From an uncultured Muribaculaceae bacterium (GTDB lineage Bacteria > Bacteroidota > Bacteroidia > Bacteroidales > Muribaculaceae), in NCBI GenBank assembly GCA_958436175.1, contig CAUBJF010000015.1, positions 1-55,584 of the forward strand: DNA of 55,584 bases. The letters are read 5' to 3'. Shown here piece after piece: positions 1-9,462 of this stretch; positions within the stretch are counted from its first letter, which is position 1; every line of letters begins with the position of its first letter. Position numbers and translations under genes: made by a program. The notes under the pieces are model-generated. The model saw nothing but the letters and a program-made list of their open reading frames with translations. It was not told the origin of the DNA and did not search any database.

Positions 1-2191
1 TAGTGTATGAATCGCTTTGTTCGGCATTCGAAAGTTCCTGGTTGTCAATACGAACACTCGTAAAATGCAATGCAGGAGCCTTGTCCGTATTGGAGAACGG
101 ATGATAACCGGTAATTACAGTGAGGCCTTCGACAGTCCCGAAGAGCAAGTTTCCGGCAGCATCGCGCCCACCGGCATTCCAGTAAAAACAGTCGCAGTCG
201 AGTCCATCGGAATTATCAAAAGAAACTACAGTCTTTCTGTCGGTATCGATACGCGCCAGACCCCGGTATGTAGCAATCCAAAGGTTTCCGTCCTTGTCCT
301 CTGTGATACCATGAATAACATCGTTAGGAAGTCCGTCGGCAGAACTCATGACCTCGAAACGTTCTCCGCGATCATCAACGATACGACGGAAAAGACCGTT
401 AACGTTCGTGCCGACCCACATGGTTTTTTCGTGGTCTATATACAGATATGTTATACGCTCATCGGCAACTGCCGTGGGGTCGTCGAGATGGCCCTTGATG
501 AAGCGGAAAGCATCTTTGCCCGGATTTTGGGCGTACTTAAGAAGGTCTATGTCTATAAGCCCGGCGCTTGTGCCCATCCATAGATGGTTATCAGCATCGA
601 CGACTGCACCGATGGCACCAAAAATATCCTCGGCGACCCCTGGATATGCCTCGAGTATCTCCCCATCGGGAGTCGCCACAAAAAGGCCCCTGGAAGTACC
701 TATCCAGAGATAACGTAGCACGGGGTCGTAAACAAGGGCTCCTACATAACCCATGGCATGGCGTCCGTCGCTCGTCGAAAGATAATGAGCTATATGGCGA
801 CAGCCATTGGATGTATCGAGGACATCTATACCTCCGCCCCATGTACCGGCCCACAGCCAGCCATGAGAGTCTCGCGCAAGAGCACTGACAGAGTTATGCC
901 CAAGATGGCCGCTTGCCACATTATAATGGCTGAAGGAGGAATAGTCCGTGTCGGTATGATGGAGACCACCTTCTATAGATCCGAACCATACGTCGCCATC
1001 GTCTTCAGCAAGGATGGAATTGACGGGTGCCACCCTCCCTTCTCTCGCATTATCGACGACTGCAGGGAAAGACTTAGAATATAGTCGCTTAGCCGTAAAC
1101 CGATTGACGCCGCCACCTTCGGTACCGACCCATACACGGTCACCGTCGACAAATATCTTGTTGACAAAAAGATTGTTGAGACCAGCCCTATGAGGATTCG
1201 TACTGCCAAGTCCGATACGCTCGAAACTGTCGCTCATAGGATTATAGACACTGAGACCCTGAAGCGTACCGACAATAAGACGCCCGTCCTTAATCTGGGA
1301 AATGGAATTGATATAATTTTGCGACAGCGAACTGTTGTCTGCAGGATTGCTGAAATACGTCTTTGCCTTCCGCTCTGCCGGACTATAGCGTACGAGACCT
1401 TGATCCGTAGCTATCCACACCTGATTGCCGTCGAGCAAAAAGTCGCTGACCATAATATCAGGGTCACGGTCGAGACAGCTGTCAACAGTCACCACCGACA
1501 CCTTTCCGCTTTCGAAATCCGCTGAAAGACGGACTATACGGCCGCTGACACTTGTCCACGGATTGCTGTCCTGATAGATATCACGTATAGCGGGCGTACC
1601 GCTCGGCACATGGACTATGGGCATCGTGGCTGTCGCGTCGATATTGCCGTTGTCGTCCAGCCTTATAGCATAGATTCCGCGTCGCGACCTCAGCCAGACA
1701 CAGCCTGAAGCATCCGTAGAAACGGAAAGTATTCCCTGGTGTAGTATCCGGGCAGCCTCGGCATCGTCAACACAGACAGATGCGCCATTAAGTGTGAGAA
1801 CTTCGATAATATCGACACCACCCTCGGTCGCTACCCAGAGACGTCCAAAGGAGTCTTCCGCGATTTCTGTCGCGAAGTTACCGTGGAGAGGATGCCGGGC
1901 AGAATTGACATTGAAATCGACAAACTTATAGCCGTCGAAACGAGCAAGTCCGCCACCGCCGTAGCCGAACCATATGAATCCGCGACTATCTTTATATATA
2001 TCGTCGATGTAATTATGACGTAACCCATCGTTCATTGTCAGGCAGCTTACGTCGTAAGCACCAACGAAGGACTTGCTCCCATACATGTTGCTATAGGCAG
2101 CCTTAAGGTCAACCCCCATGAAAAAGAGCATAAGAATAGCCGACAAGAAAAACGGTAATTTACAGAGATAGTACGACTGCTGTGATTTCAA
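1..2191 (-). CDS. Hybrid two-component system sensor, N-terminal propeller part (cut by window edge)
   Basis: An open minus-strand frame runs from about 2191 off the left edge; no stop is met. Translation shows repeated two-component-regulator propeller blades with recurring motifs of the type D-x-x-G-x-x-W-x-G-T-x-x-G-L (for example GRLWVATEGG, DRVWVGTEGG, GNLWIATYRG), the periplasmic sensor of Bacteroidetes hybrid two-component systems. The kinase, receiver and AraC parts must lie outside the window. The start is uncertain: a TTG at 2189-2191 gives a complete signal peptide (MKSQQSYYLCKLPFFLSAIL...), whereas the first ATG, at 2129-2131, leaves no charged n-region. It diverges from the arabinan-degrading genes, so it probably senses an arabino-oligosaccharide and activates them; that is inference from family and position. 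Confidence 0.88.
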   Translation of the reverse strand, partial: MKSQQSYYLCKLPFFLSAILMLFFMGVDLKAAYSNMYGSKSFVGAYDVSCLTMNDGLRHNYIDDIYKDSRGFIWFGYGGGGLARFDGYKFVDFNVNSARHPLHGNFATEIAEDSFGRLWVATEGGVDIIEVLTLNGASVCVDDAEAARILHQGILSVSTDASGCVWLRSRRGIYAIRLDDNGNIDATATMPIVHVPSGTPAIRDIYQDSNPWTSVSGRIVRLSADFESGKVSVVTVDSCLDRDPDIMVSDFLLDGNQVWIATDQGLVRYSPAERKAKTYFSNPADNSSLSQNYINSISQIKDGRLIVGTLQGLSVYNPMSDSFERIGLGSTNPHRAGLNNLFVNKIFVDGDRVWVGTEGGGVNRFTAKRLYSKSFPAVVDNAREGRVAPVNSILAEDDGDVWFGSIEGGLHHTDTDYSSFSHYNVASGHLGHNSVSALARDSHGWLWAGTWGGGIDVLDTSNGCRHIAHYLSTSDGRHAMGYVGALVYDPVLRYLWIGTSRGLFVATPDGEILEAYPGVAEDIFGAIGAVVDADNHLWMGTSAGLIDIDLLKYAQNPGKDAFRFIKGHLDDPTAVADERITYLYIDHEKTMWVGTNVNGLFRRIVDDRGERFEVMSSADGLPNDVIHGITEDKDGNLWIATYRGLARIDTDRKTVVSFDNSDGLDCDCFYWNAGGRDAAGNLLFGTVEGLTVITGYHPFSNTDKAPALHFTSVRIDNQELSNAEQSDSYT

Positions 2192-2456
2192 GGATAAGGA
2201 TCAATAATTGATATATTATGAATGTTGATTCATGGATAAAAGCTGACGGCTCGTATAGCGCCTATATCAGGTGACAAATCTAAGATTCGGCAAATTTACG
2301 ACTTTTTTTGATTTGAGAAACAATCATTCATAAAAAGTTTTAAACAATTGCTACAAAAGCAAATGCGTTTTCTAAAATTTACTTAAACTGAGCTTATGTG
2401 GCAAATAATCCTCCCAAAATACGTTTCCGTCCACTACTGCGAAAGCAAATAATCAT
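2192..2456. promoter_or_regulatory. Divergent intergenic region between the hybrid regulator and the arabinan operon
   Basis: About 265 bp without a gene. It is AT-rich in the middle (2280-2400). This is where a binding site for the regulator's AraC domain would be expected, but I see no convincing repeat. Confidence 0.4.
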
Positions 2457-2464
2457 TACCTTTG
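2457..2464 (+). promoter_or_regulatory. Bacteroidetes-type -7 element for the arabinan operon
   Basis: TACCTTTG matches the TAnnTTTG consensus exactly and lies 30 bp before the ATG at 2495. No good TTTG is seen at the proper -33 distance, as is common for promoters that need an activator. Because it overlaps the TTG at 2462, it rules out that upstream start. Confidence 0.6.
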
Positions 2465-2494
2465 AACACGATATTTTCGCCTTATATACCTCCA

Positions 2495-3982
2495 ATGAAA
2501 AACACAATCTGTCACATCTTGACTGTAGCATGCATGATTATACTCACCGCATCGTGCAAGACCGCCCCCTATACTCCCGAAGCCGCACCGAACCCCTGGC
2601 CCGACGACTACGAACAGCTGTCGGGGATGGAGAATTATTCCTCATGGGGGACATACAATGTTCACGACCCGGCCGTCTGCCGTGTCGGCGATACATTTTA
2701 TATGTATTCGACAGACGCAATATATAAGGAGAACAAGCGAGAGGCTGAAGAAAAGAATGTACCCCTCGGTTTCATCCAGGTACGCAAATCGAACGACCTT
2801 GTAAACTGGGACTTCGTGGGCTGGGCTTTCTCCGAGATACCTACCGAAGCCAAAGAATGGGTCAGATCACTCAACGACGGCCATGGGGCCACCAATATCT
2901 GGGCTCCATATATGTTCGACTGCGGCAACGGCAAATACCGCCTCTACTACTGCGTATCGGCTTTCGGACGTAAGACATCCTATATCGGACTGGCTGAGAG
3001 CAACTCCCCCGAAGGGCCGTGGAAACAAATTGGAGCAGTAGTGAAAACCGATAATGTTTCACCTATGAACGCCATAGACCCCACAATCATAAATACAGAC
3101 AACAAGATGTTCATGATTTATGGTTCGTTCTTTGGCGGAATATACTGTGTCGAACTCGACAAGGCTACCGGTCTCCCGGCTGTTGAAGGAGATCAGGGCA
3201 AACTTGTTGCCCGACGTGCCAATTACCGTAAGGATAATCTCGAAGCGCCCGAAATAATCGTCAACCCCGAAAATGGCATGTACTATCTCTTCGGTTCTTA
3301 CGACCCCTTGATGACCACATACAATGTACGTGTCGGACGCTCGGCAAATCCTGACGGTCCCTTCGAAGACTTCTACGGGAAAAACTTGGCCGACACGACC
3401 GACAACTACCCTATCCTCACCGCTCCCTATAATTTCAAAGACCATGCAGGGTGGGTTGGCACAGGCCACTGCGGTGTCTTCAGCGACAAAGAAGGCAAGT
3501 TCTACATGGCTCACCAGGGTCGTATGGCCTCAAACCCGGGAATGATGGACCTCCATGTGCGCCAGGTATTGTTCACGCCCGACGGATGGCCCGTGGTTTC
3601 TCCCGAACGCTATGCCGGAACTCCGGCTCGGACCTTCAGCAAGGACGACCTTGCCGGGGAATGGGAAATCATCAGGATACATGAACCCAGAGCCGAGCGC
3701 AATCTCGAAGCCGGCCAGATTCTATGGGGAGAAGGCGCTCTGCTCGAAGGAGAAGCATGTACTCCCGAAACTCTTGTCTTCGACATCGAAGGCAAGATCG
3801 GAGAGAATGGATCATGGAACTTCGACGAAGAGAAACAACTCGCAACCATCACTTTAGGAGACGAGACGATTAAAGATATCATCACATTTGCCGGACACGA
3901 CTGGGAACGCGAACAAAACACTATCCTCATGAGCGGTCTCGATGACACCGGTCGTGCCTTCTGGGCAAAGAGAGTCAAATAA
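2495..3982 (+). CDS. GH43 arabinanase/arabinofuranosidase lipoprotein
   Basis: This 495-residue glycoside hydrolase is expected to cut alpha-1,5-L-arabinan at the cell surface or in the periplasm. A lipoprotein signal ends in LTAS-C21. The five-bladed GH43 domain shows the three acidic residues in family context: D58 in NVHDPAV (base), D195 in NAIDPTI (pKa modulator) and E250 in LEAPEI (acid). The region after about residue 385 (from LAGEWEI) looks like the C-terminal beta-barrel domain of extracellular endo-arabinanases. The ATG at 2495 is chosen because the lipobox follows at the right distance and the promoter lies over the earlier TTG. It is the first gene of a three-gene operon with the two GH51 enzymes. 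Endo- versus exo-action cannot be decided here. Confidence 0.9.
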   Translation: MKNTICHILTVACMIILTASCKTAPYTPEAAPNPWPDDYEQLSGMENYSSWGTYNVHDPAVCRVGDTFYMYSTDAIYKENKREAEEKNVPLGFIQVRKSNDLVNWDFVGWAFSEIPTEAKEWVRSLNDGHGATNIWAPYMFDCGNGKYRLYYCVSAFGRKTSYIGLAESNSPEGPWKQIGAVVKTDNVSPMNAIDPTIINTDNKMFMIYGSFFGGIYCVELDKATGLPAVEGDQGKLVARRANYRKDNLEAPEIIVNPENGMYYLFGSYDPLMTTYNVRVGRSANPDGPFEDFYGKNLADTTDNYPILTAPYNFKDHAGWVGTGHCGVFSDKEGKFYMAHQGRMASNPGMMDLHVRQVLFTPDGWPVVSPERYAGTPARTFSKDDLAGEWEIIRIHEPRAERNLEAGQILWGEGALLEGEACTPETLVFDIEGKIGENGSWNFDEEKQLATITLGDETIKDIITFAGHDWEREQNTILMSGLDDTGRAFWAKRVK

Positions 3983-4024
3983 CCAAACTAATAACGACTA
4001 ACTTATACTTCATACTCTTTCACC

Positions 4025-6031
4025 ATGAATACAGGACAAAAGCTGCTAACAGCTATAGGACTGGCAACGGCACTGAGCGTGTCGGCAGCCGACAATGTAC
4101 TCGACATTCAGGCAAACAAGCTCGGAGCACCTATACAGCCTACGATGTACGGCCTCTTCTTCGAAGACATCAACTACGCTGCCGACGGCGGTCTCTATGC
4201 AGAAAAAATCAAAAACCGCTCCTTCGAATTTCCACAGAACCTGATGGGGTGGGTGAGCTACGGCAATGTCACTCTCCAGGACGACGGACCTTTTGAACGC
4301 AATCCCCATTATGTACGCCTCGGCTCCGCCGGCCATAACGAGAAACACACAGGTATCGAAAACGAGGGCTTCTTCGGCGTATCGTTCAAAAAAGGCGAAG
4401 AATACCGTTTCTCCGTTTGGGCACGCACACCCAAAGGCGAGAAAGCGACCATGCGTGTCGAGCTCGTCGACCCGGCCTCTATGGGAGAAACCCATGTAAT
4501 GGCACGTAAGGATATCACCGTCGAATCTAAAGACTGGAAACAATACGAGGTTATCCTTACTCCGAGCGAATCTGTCACCAAAGGCAAGCTGCGTGTATTT
4601 CTCAACAAACCCGACAACGTGACTCTCGACCTCGAACATCTGTCGCTCTTCCCTGTCAAGACATGGAAAGGACATAAAAACGGTATGCGCGAAGACCTCG
4701 CACAAGCCCTGAGCGACCTTCACCCCGGCATCTTCCGCTTCCCCGGAGGCTGTATCGTCGAAGGCACCGACTTGGCGACACGCTACCAGTGGAAAAACAC
4801 TGTAGGTCCGGTAGAAAACCGTCCCGTCAACGAAAACAGATGGCATTATACCTTCCCCCACCGCTTCTACCCCGATTACTATCAGTCGGGAGGCCTCGGA
4901 TTCTATGATTACTTCCTCCTTTCTGAAGAAATCGGCTCGGAACCGCTGCCTATTCTCAGCGTAGGGCTTTCCTGCCAGTTTCAGAATCATGACGCAAGTG
5001 CACATGTACCCGTCGACGAACTCCAACCCTATATCCAGGATGCCCTGGACCTCATCGAATTTGCCAACGGAAGCACAGACACCAAGTGGGGCGCTCTCCG
5101 CGCTGAAATGGGGCATCCGGCACCTTTCAATCTCAAATATATAGGTATAGGCAACGAACAGTGGGGTCCCGAATATCCCGAACACCTCGCACCCTTCGTC
5201 ACAGCTATACGCAAGGCATATCCCGATATCAAAATAGTAGGTTCGTCCGGTCCCGACAGCGAAGGCAAGCAGTTCGACTATCTCTGGCCCGAGATGGCTC
5301 GTCTCGGTGCCGACCTTGTCGACGAGCACTTCTATCGTCCCGAAAAATGGTTCCTTGCCCAGGGCAACCGCTATGACAACTACGACCGCAAGGGTCCTAA
5401 GGTTTTTGCCGGAGAATATGCTTGCCACGGAGCTGGCAAGAAGTGGAACCATTTCAATGCCGCACTCCTCGAAGCAGCTTTCATGACAGGACTCGAACGC
5501 AACGCCGATATCGTCCATATGGCTACCTATGCCCCGCTCTTCGCCCATGTTGAAGGGTGGCAGTGGCGCCCCGACATGATCTGGTTCGACAACGACAGTT
5601 CTTTCCGCACTGCAAGCTACTACGTACAGCAGCTCTACTCGATGAACAAGGGCTCCAACGTAGTGCCTTTGACAATGAACGGCAAGCCCGTCGCCGGCAA
5701 CGAGGATCAAAACGGTCTCTTCGCCAGCGCAGTCTATGAAAAAGAAGGAAACGAGTATATCGTCAAAGTCATCAATACATCCGACACACCTCAGGAACTT
5801 ACTCTCAACCTCAACGGACTTAAGAAAAAAGACCAGGCCATCACATCGGGAAGCGTAACCACTCTCGCATCCGAAAACCTCGATGCTGACAACAGTCTTG
5901 AAAATCCGGAGCTGATTGTCCCCGTAACCACCACAATACCTGCCGATGCCATAACAGCCGGCAAGAAAGGCACATACACCTACAGTACGACAATCCAGCC
6001 CAAGACATTCTGTATCTACAAATTTAAATAA
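4025..6031 (+). CDS. GH51 alpha-L-arabinofuranosidase (long form with carbohydrate-binding-like module)
   Basis: A 668-residue exported enzyme releasing arabinofuranose side chains or ends. The signal peptide ends near SVSA-A. Residues about 85-210 have the look of a CBM4/9-like beta-sandwich inserted before the catalytic barrel. The barrel carries FRFPGGC (about 237-243), the acid/base E378 in GIGNEQW and the nucleophile E464 in FAGEYAC. A C-terminal beta domain follows (about 570-668). It sits 42 bp after the GH43 gene and 11 bp before the second GH51 gene, so all three are probably one transcript. The opposite strand is also open over the whole length; that is codon-usage mirroring, not a gene. 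Confidence 0.93.
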   Translation: MNTGQKLLTAIGLATALSVSAADNVLDIQANKLGAPIQPTMYGLFFEDINYAADGGLYAEKIKNRSFEFPQNLMGWVSYGNVTLQDDGPFERNPHYVRLGSAGHNEKHTGIENEGFFGVSFKKGEEYRFSVWARTPKGEKATMRVELVDPASMGETHVMARKDITVESKDWKQYEVILTPSESVTKGKLRVFLNKPDNVTLDLEHLSLFPVKTWKGHKNGMREDLAQALSDLHPGIFRFPGGCIVEGTDLATRYQWKNTVGPVENRPVNENRWHYTFPHRFYPDYYQSGGLGFYDYFLLSEEIGSEPLPILSVGLSCQFQNHDASAHVPVDELQPYIQDALDLIEFANGSTDTKWGALRAEMGHPAPFNLKYIGIGNEQWGPEYPEHLAPFVTAIRKAYPDIKIVGSSGPDSEGKQFDYLWPEMARLGADLVDEHFYRPEKWFLAQGNRYDNYDRKGPKVFAGEYACHGAGKKWNHFNAALLEAAFMTGLERNADIVHMATYAPLFAHVEGWQWRPDMIWFDNDSSFRTASYYVQQLYSMNKGSNVVPLTMNGKPVAGNEDQNGLFASAVYEKEGNEYIVKVINTSDTPQELTLNLNGLKKKDQAITSGSVTTLASENLDADNSLENPELIVPVTTTIPADAITAGKKGTYTYSTTIQPKTFCIYKFK

Positions 6032-6042
6032 GCCATATCGAC

Positions 6043-7584
6043 ATGACTTCAATAAAGAAATTAGGCTTCACGGCATTGCTCGGTGTCTCGACTTGTGCCT
6101 TCGCACAGGAGAGCGTCACAATCGAGATGTTCCCCTCCGATGAAGCCCCCATCATCAACAAAGAGATATACGGACAATTCGCCGAACATCTCGGAACCTG
6201 CATCTATGGCGGCATCTGGGTCGGCGAAGACTCGCCCATACCCAACACTCAGGGATATCGCAACGATGTCCTCGAAGCTTTCCGTGCGCTCCACATTCCG
6301 GTCCTCCGTTGGCCGGGCGGCTGCTTTGCCGACGAATATCACTGGGTCGACGGTATCGGGCCCCGCAGCGAACGTCCCCGTATGGTCAACAACAACTGGG
6401 GCGGCACTGTCGAAGACAACAGCTTCGGTACTCATGAGTTCTTCAATCTCTGCGAAATGCTCGGCATCGAGCCCTACCTGAGCGGCAACGTCGGCAGCGG
6501 CACTGTCGAGGAACTTGCCAAATGGGTTGAATATATCACAGCCGAGGACGGCCCCCAGGCACAGATTCGTAAGAAAAACGGTCGCGAAAAACCATGGCAC
6601 CTCAAATATCTCGGCGTAGGCAACGAAAGCTGGGGCTGCGGCGGCTCGTTCACTCCCGAATACTATGCCGACGTATATCGTCGCTACCAGACATACTGCC
6701 GCAACTACAACGGCAACCATCTCTACAAGATAGCGTCCGGCGCAAGCGACTACGACTACAACTGGACTGAAGTTATGATGCAGAAAGCACGTAATCAGAT
6801 GGACGGTATCTCGCTTCATTACTATACAGTTACCGGCTGGAGCGGCTCGAAAGGCTCCGCTACGCAGTACGACAACGAAGACTATTACTGGACTCTTGGC
6901 AAGTGCCTCGAAATCGGCGATGTTGTCAAGCAGCACATGCGTATCATGGACAAATACGACCCCAAAAAGCGTATCGGTCTTCTCGTCGACGAATGGGGCA
7001 CATGGTGGGACGAAGAACCCGGCACAATACGAGGACATCTTTTTCAGCAGAATACTATGCGTGATGCCATGGTGGCAGCCCTGTCGCTCAATACCTTCCA
7101 TCCGCTTACCGACCGCGTCAAGATGACCAACATAGCCCAGATTGCCAATGTCCTCCAGTCGATGGTACTCACCAAAGAAGACAAAATGGTGCTTACTCCG
7201 ACTTACTATGTCTTCAAGATGTATGTTCCCCATCAGGATGCCAAACTCATCCCCGTGGCTGTAAATACTCCCTATCGTATGGTACGCGACAACCGTCTTG
7301 TGCCGACCATCAGCGCCACAGCATCAACAAAGGACGGCAAAACAACCATTTCGATGACAAATATCGACCTTAACAAACCATGCAAGGTCGAAATCCCGCT
7401 CAAGGGCATCAAGGCAACGAAAGTCAACGGCCAAATCCTCACTTCCGCCGATATTCATGACTACAATGACTTCGGGACTGCCGAAAAGGTAAGTCTCAAG
7501 GAATTCAAGGATGCAAAAATCCAGAAAGGCTTACTGACACTCACACTCCCGGCAAAATCGATTGTAACACTTTCACTAAACTAA
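6043..7584 (+). CDS. GH51 alpha-L-arabinofuranosidase (short form)
   Basis: A 513-residue GH51 enzyme without the inserted module of its neighbour. The signal peptide is MTSIKKLGFTALLGVSTCAFA. The barrel shows LRWPGGC (about 88-94), acid/base E195 in GVGNESW and nucleophile E317 in LLVDEWG, followed by a C-terminal beta-sandwich. The DEWGTWWD and HLFQQNTMRDA stretches are typical of GH51 forms close to those acting on arabinan and arabinoxylan oligosaccharides. Last gene of the operon, ended by the terminator at 7627-7654. Having two diverged GH51 enzymes suggests split roles in branch and main-chain cleavage, which is inference. Confidence 0.93.
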   Translation: MTSIKKLGFTALLGVSTCAFAQESVTIEMFPSDEAPIINKEIYGQFAEHLGTCIYGGIWVGEDSPIPNTQGYRNDVLEAFRALHIPVLRWPGGCFADEYHWVDGIGPRSERPRMVNNNWGGTVEDNSFGTHEFFNLCEMLGIEPYLSGNVGSGTVEELAKWVEYITAEDGPQAQIRKKNGREKPWHLKYLGVGNESWGCGGSFTPEYYADVYRRYQTYCRNYNGNHLYKIASGASDYDYNWTEVMMQKARNQMDGISLHYYTVTGWSGSKGSATQYDNEDYYWTLGKCLEIGDVVKQHMRIMDKYDPKKRIGLLVDEWGTWWDEEPGTIRGHLFQQNTMRDAMVAALSLNTFHPLTDRVKMTNIAQIANVLQSMVLTKEDKMVLTPTYYVFKMYVPHQDAKLIPVAVNTPYRMVRDNRLVPTISATASTKDGKTTISMTNIDLNKPCKVEIPLKGIKATKVNGQILTSADIHDYNDFGTAEKVSLKEFKDAKIQKGLLTLTLPAKSIVTLSLN

Positions 7585-7626
7585 CCAAAAACCAGACAGG
7601 TATCCAATAGTTAAGGTAAAAAGGCA

Positions 7627-7654
7627 GAGGCCGCGTCTGTAACGACGCGGCCTC
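7627..7654 (+). terminator. Rho-independent terminator of the arabinan operon
   Basis: A perfect 11-bp stem (GAGGCCGCGTC / GACGCGGCCTC) with a 6-base loop, followed by a short T-rich tract, 42 bp after the GH51 stop. Confidence 0.85.
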
Positions 7655-7674
7655 TTGTTAATGCCGGGGAAATC

Positions 7675-7723
7675 AAAAAAGTAGGCCGAACTATATCGGA
7701 AATGCCTCCTAAACGGCCTACTT
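7675..7723 (-). terminator. Terminator overlapping the rubredoxin stop codon
   Basis: On the minus strand the arms AAGTAGGCCG and CGGCCTAC pair across about 25 bases with a small inner GGA/TCC stem, then run into TTTTTT. The TAG stop of the rubredoxin gene lies inside the first arm. Confidence 0.7.
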
Positions 7724-7879
7724 CACTGGCTCGAACATGTCCTTGCCGACTCCGCATACAGGACATACCCAATCGTCGGGAATGTCTTCGAACTTTGTGC
7801 CGGGTGCTATTCCACCATCAGGGTCTCCTATTGCAGGATCGTATACCCAGTCGCATACAGTACAAACGTATTTTTCCAT
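7718..7879 (-). CDS. Rubredoxin
   Basis: A 53-residue iron-only electron carrier, too short for most ORF filters. The translation starts MEKYVCTVCDWVYDP and has the two rubredoxin knuckles: CTVC (Cys6, Cys9) and CPVC (Cys39, Cys42), with the conserved aromatic and glycine positions (VYDP, DWVCPVCG). The length equals that of classical rubredoxins. It stands alone between the arabinan operon and the sugar-nucleotide dehydrogenase. In anaerobes such proteins commonly feed electrons to rubrerythrin or superoxide reductase; no such partner is visible here. Confidence 0.95.
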   Translation of the reverse strand: MEKYVCTVCDWVYDPAIGDPDGGIAPGTKFEDIPDDWVCPVCGVGKDMFEPVK

Positions 7880-7999
7880 AATCTATCCGTTTACAGGGGT
7901 TAGAGATATCTTCTACAACAGTCGTATTTTATATATAACGTTCACCTTGCAGGAAAACATGAGATAAACAACTGTTATGAAGTTTTTGTTTAGCGACAA

Positions 8000-8032
8000 T
8001 TTGGCTTAGCGAACGACTTATTCGTATCTTTG
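8000..8032 (+). promoter_or_regulatory. Promoter of the sugar-nucleotide dehydrogenase gene
   Basis: TTTG at 8000-8003, a 21-bp spacer, then TATCTTTG at 8025-8032: a full match to the Bacteroidetes promoter. The predicted leader to the ATG at 8053 is about 16 bases. Confidence 0.75.
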
Positions 8033-8052
8033 CAGACAGATACCGAAGATTT

Positions 8053-9390
8053 ATGTCTGAACAACCAAAGATGAAAATAGCCGTAGCGGGTACAGGCTAC
8101 GTAGGCTTGTCGATCGCTGTGCTTTTAGCCCAGCACAACAAAGTAACAGCTGTTGATGTCCTCCCTGAAAAAGTCGAACTAATCAACCGTCGCCTTTCCC
8201 CTATCCAGGACGAATATATTGAACGCTATCTTACAGAAAGACCTCTCGACCTCACCGCCACGCTCGATGGCGCCAGCGCTTACCGAGATGCCGACTTCGT
8301 CATCGTAGCGACTCCGACGAACTATGACCCTGTCCGCAACTACTTCGACACAAGCCATGTCGAAGAGGTAATCGACCTTGTTCTCGAGGTCAACCCCGAG
8401 GCCACTATCGTCATCAAATCCACTATTCCAGTGGGATATTGTCGCAGTCTATATGTGCGATACGCACGGCTTTTCCGTGAAAAAGGCTACGACAGCAGCC
8501 ACAAGCTCCGTCTCCTCTTCTCGCCGGAATTCCTAAGAGAGAGCAAGGCCCTTTACGACAACCTCTATCCTTCCCGCATCATAGTCGGCTATCCGAAGAC
8601 TATAGGACATGAATGCGAAGAAAACGATGCCATACGAGCCATCGCTGGCAACCACCTTCGCGAAGCCGCCGAATGTTTCGCCGCCTTACTCAGACAAGGT
8701 GCCATCAAAGAAGACATCCCTACTCTCTTCATGGGTCTGAAAGAAGCTGAGGCAGTAAAACTCTTCGCCAACACTTATCTTGCGCTCCGTGTCAGTTATT
8801 TCAACGAGCTCGACACCTACGCAGAAGTCAAAGGACTCGACAGCAAAGCCATCATCGAAGGCATAGGCCTCGACCCACGTATAGGCATGCACTACAACAA
8901 CCCATCGTTCGGCTACGGGGGATACTGCCTTCCCAAGGATACTAAACAGCTTCTTGCCAACTATGAGGACGTTCCCCAAAACATGATGAGCGCTATAGTA
9001 GAAAGCAACCGCACCCGCAAGGATTTTATAGCGGACCAGGTGCTTAGAAAGGCCGGGTACTATAACTACTCCGAGCACAATACCTACGGGCAGGCTCCGG
9101 AGCACGAATGCACCATCGGAGTCTACAGACTTACCATGAAGAGCAACAGCGACAACTTCAGGCAATCGTCAATACAAGGTGTGATGAAACGCATCAAGGC
9201 AAAGGGGGCTACAGTGATTATCTACGAACCTACGCTTGCCGACGGTACCACCTTCTTTGGTTCCCGCGTTGTCAACGATCTTGACAAATTCAAACGACTC
9301 TCTCAGGCTATCATAACTAACAGAATCAGCGACGACCTTGACGATGTAAGCGACAAGGTATATACCCGCGATTTGTTCCATCGCGACTGA
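8053..9390 (+). CDS. ugd: UDP-glucose 6-dehydrogenase family protein
   Basis: A 445-residue NAD-dependent sugar-nucleotide dehydrogenase oxidising the C6 hydroxyl of a UDP-hexose to a uronate for envelope polysaccharides. The Rossmann motif VAGTGYVGLS lies near residue 10; a central helical domain contains KSTIPVG and FSPEFLRE; the catalytic cysteine is in GYGGYCLPKD. A C-terminal nucleotide-binding domain closes the protein. UDP-glucose is the likeliest substrate, but UDP-ManNAc or UDP-GlcNAc dehydrogenases share these motifs. It has its own clear promoter and is followed 72 bp later by the aminotransferase. Confidence 0.85.
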   Translation: MSEQPKMKIAVAGTGYVGLSIAVLLAQHNKVTAVDVLPEKVELINRRLSPIQDEYIERYLTERPLDLTATLDGASAYRDADFVIVATPTNYDPVRNYFDTSHVEEVIDLVLEVNPEATIVIKSTIPVGYCRSLYVRYARLFREKGYDSSHKLRLLFSPEFLRESKALYDNLYPSRIIVGYPKTIGHECEENDAIRAIAGNHLREAAECFAALLRQGAIKEDIPTLFMGLKEAEAVKLFANTYLALRVSYFNELDTYAEVKGLDSKAIIEGIGLDPRIGMHYNNPSFGYGGYCLPKDTKQLLANYEDVPQNMMSAIVESNRTRKDFIADQVLRKAGYYNYSEHNTYGQAPEHECTIGVYRLTMKSNSDNFRQSSIQGVMKRIKAKGATVIIYEPTLADGTTFFGSRVVNDLDKFKRLSQAIITNRISDDLDDVSDKVYTRDLFHRD

Positions 9391-9462
9391 TTTTTTTCGA
9401 AACATTGTCAATATGGCTTTTCTGAACGTTATTAAAGGTAAGTATCTCTTTAAATAAAGAAA

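Noticed and set aside
4046..6052. 668-codon open frame antisense to the first GH51 gene
   Set aside because: It mirrors the real gene base for base; its product is cysteine-rich nonsense with no domain, and the plus strand has all GH51 catalytic motifs.
6061..7233. 390-codon antisense frame over the second GH51 gene
   Set aside because: Same codon-bias effect; no motif and no start context.
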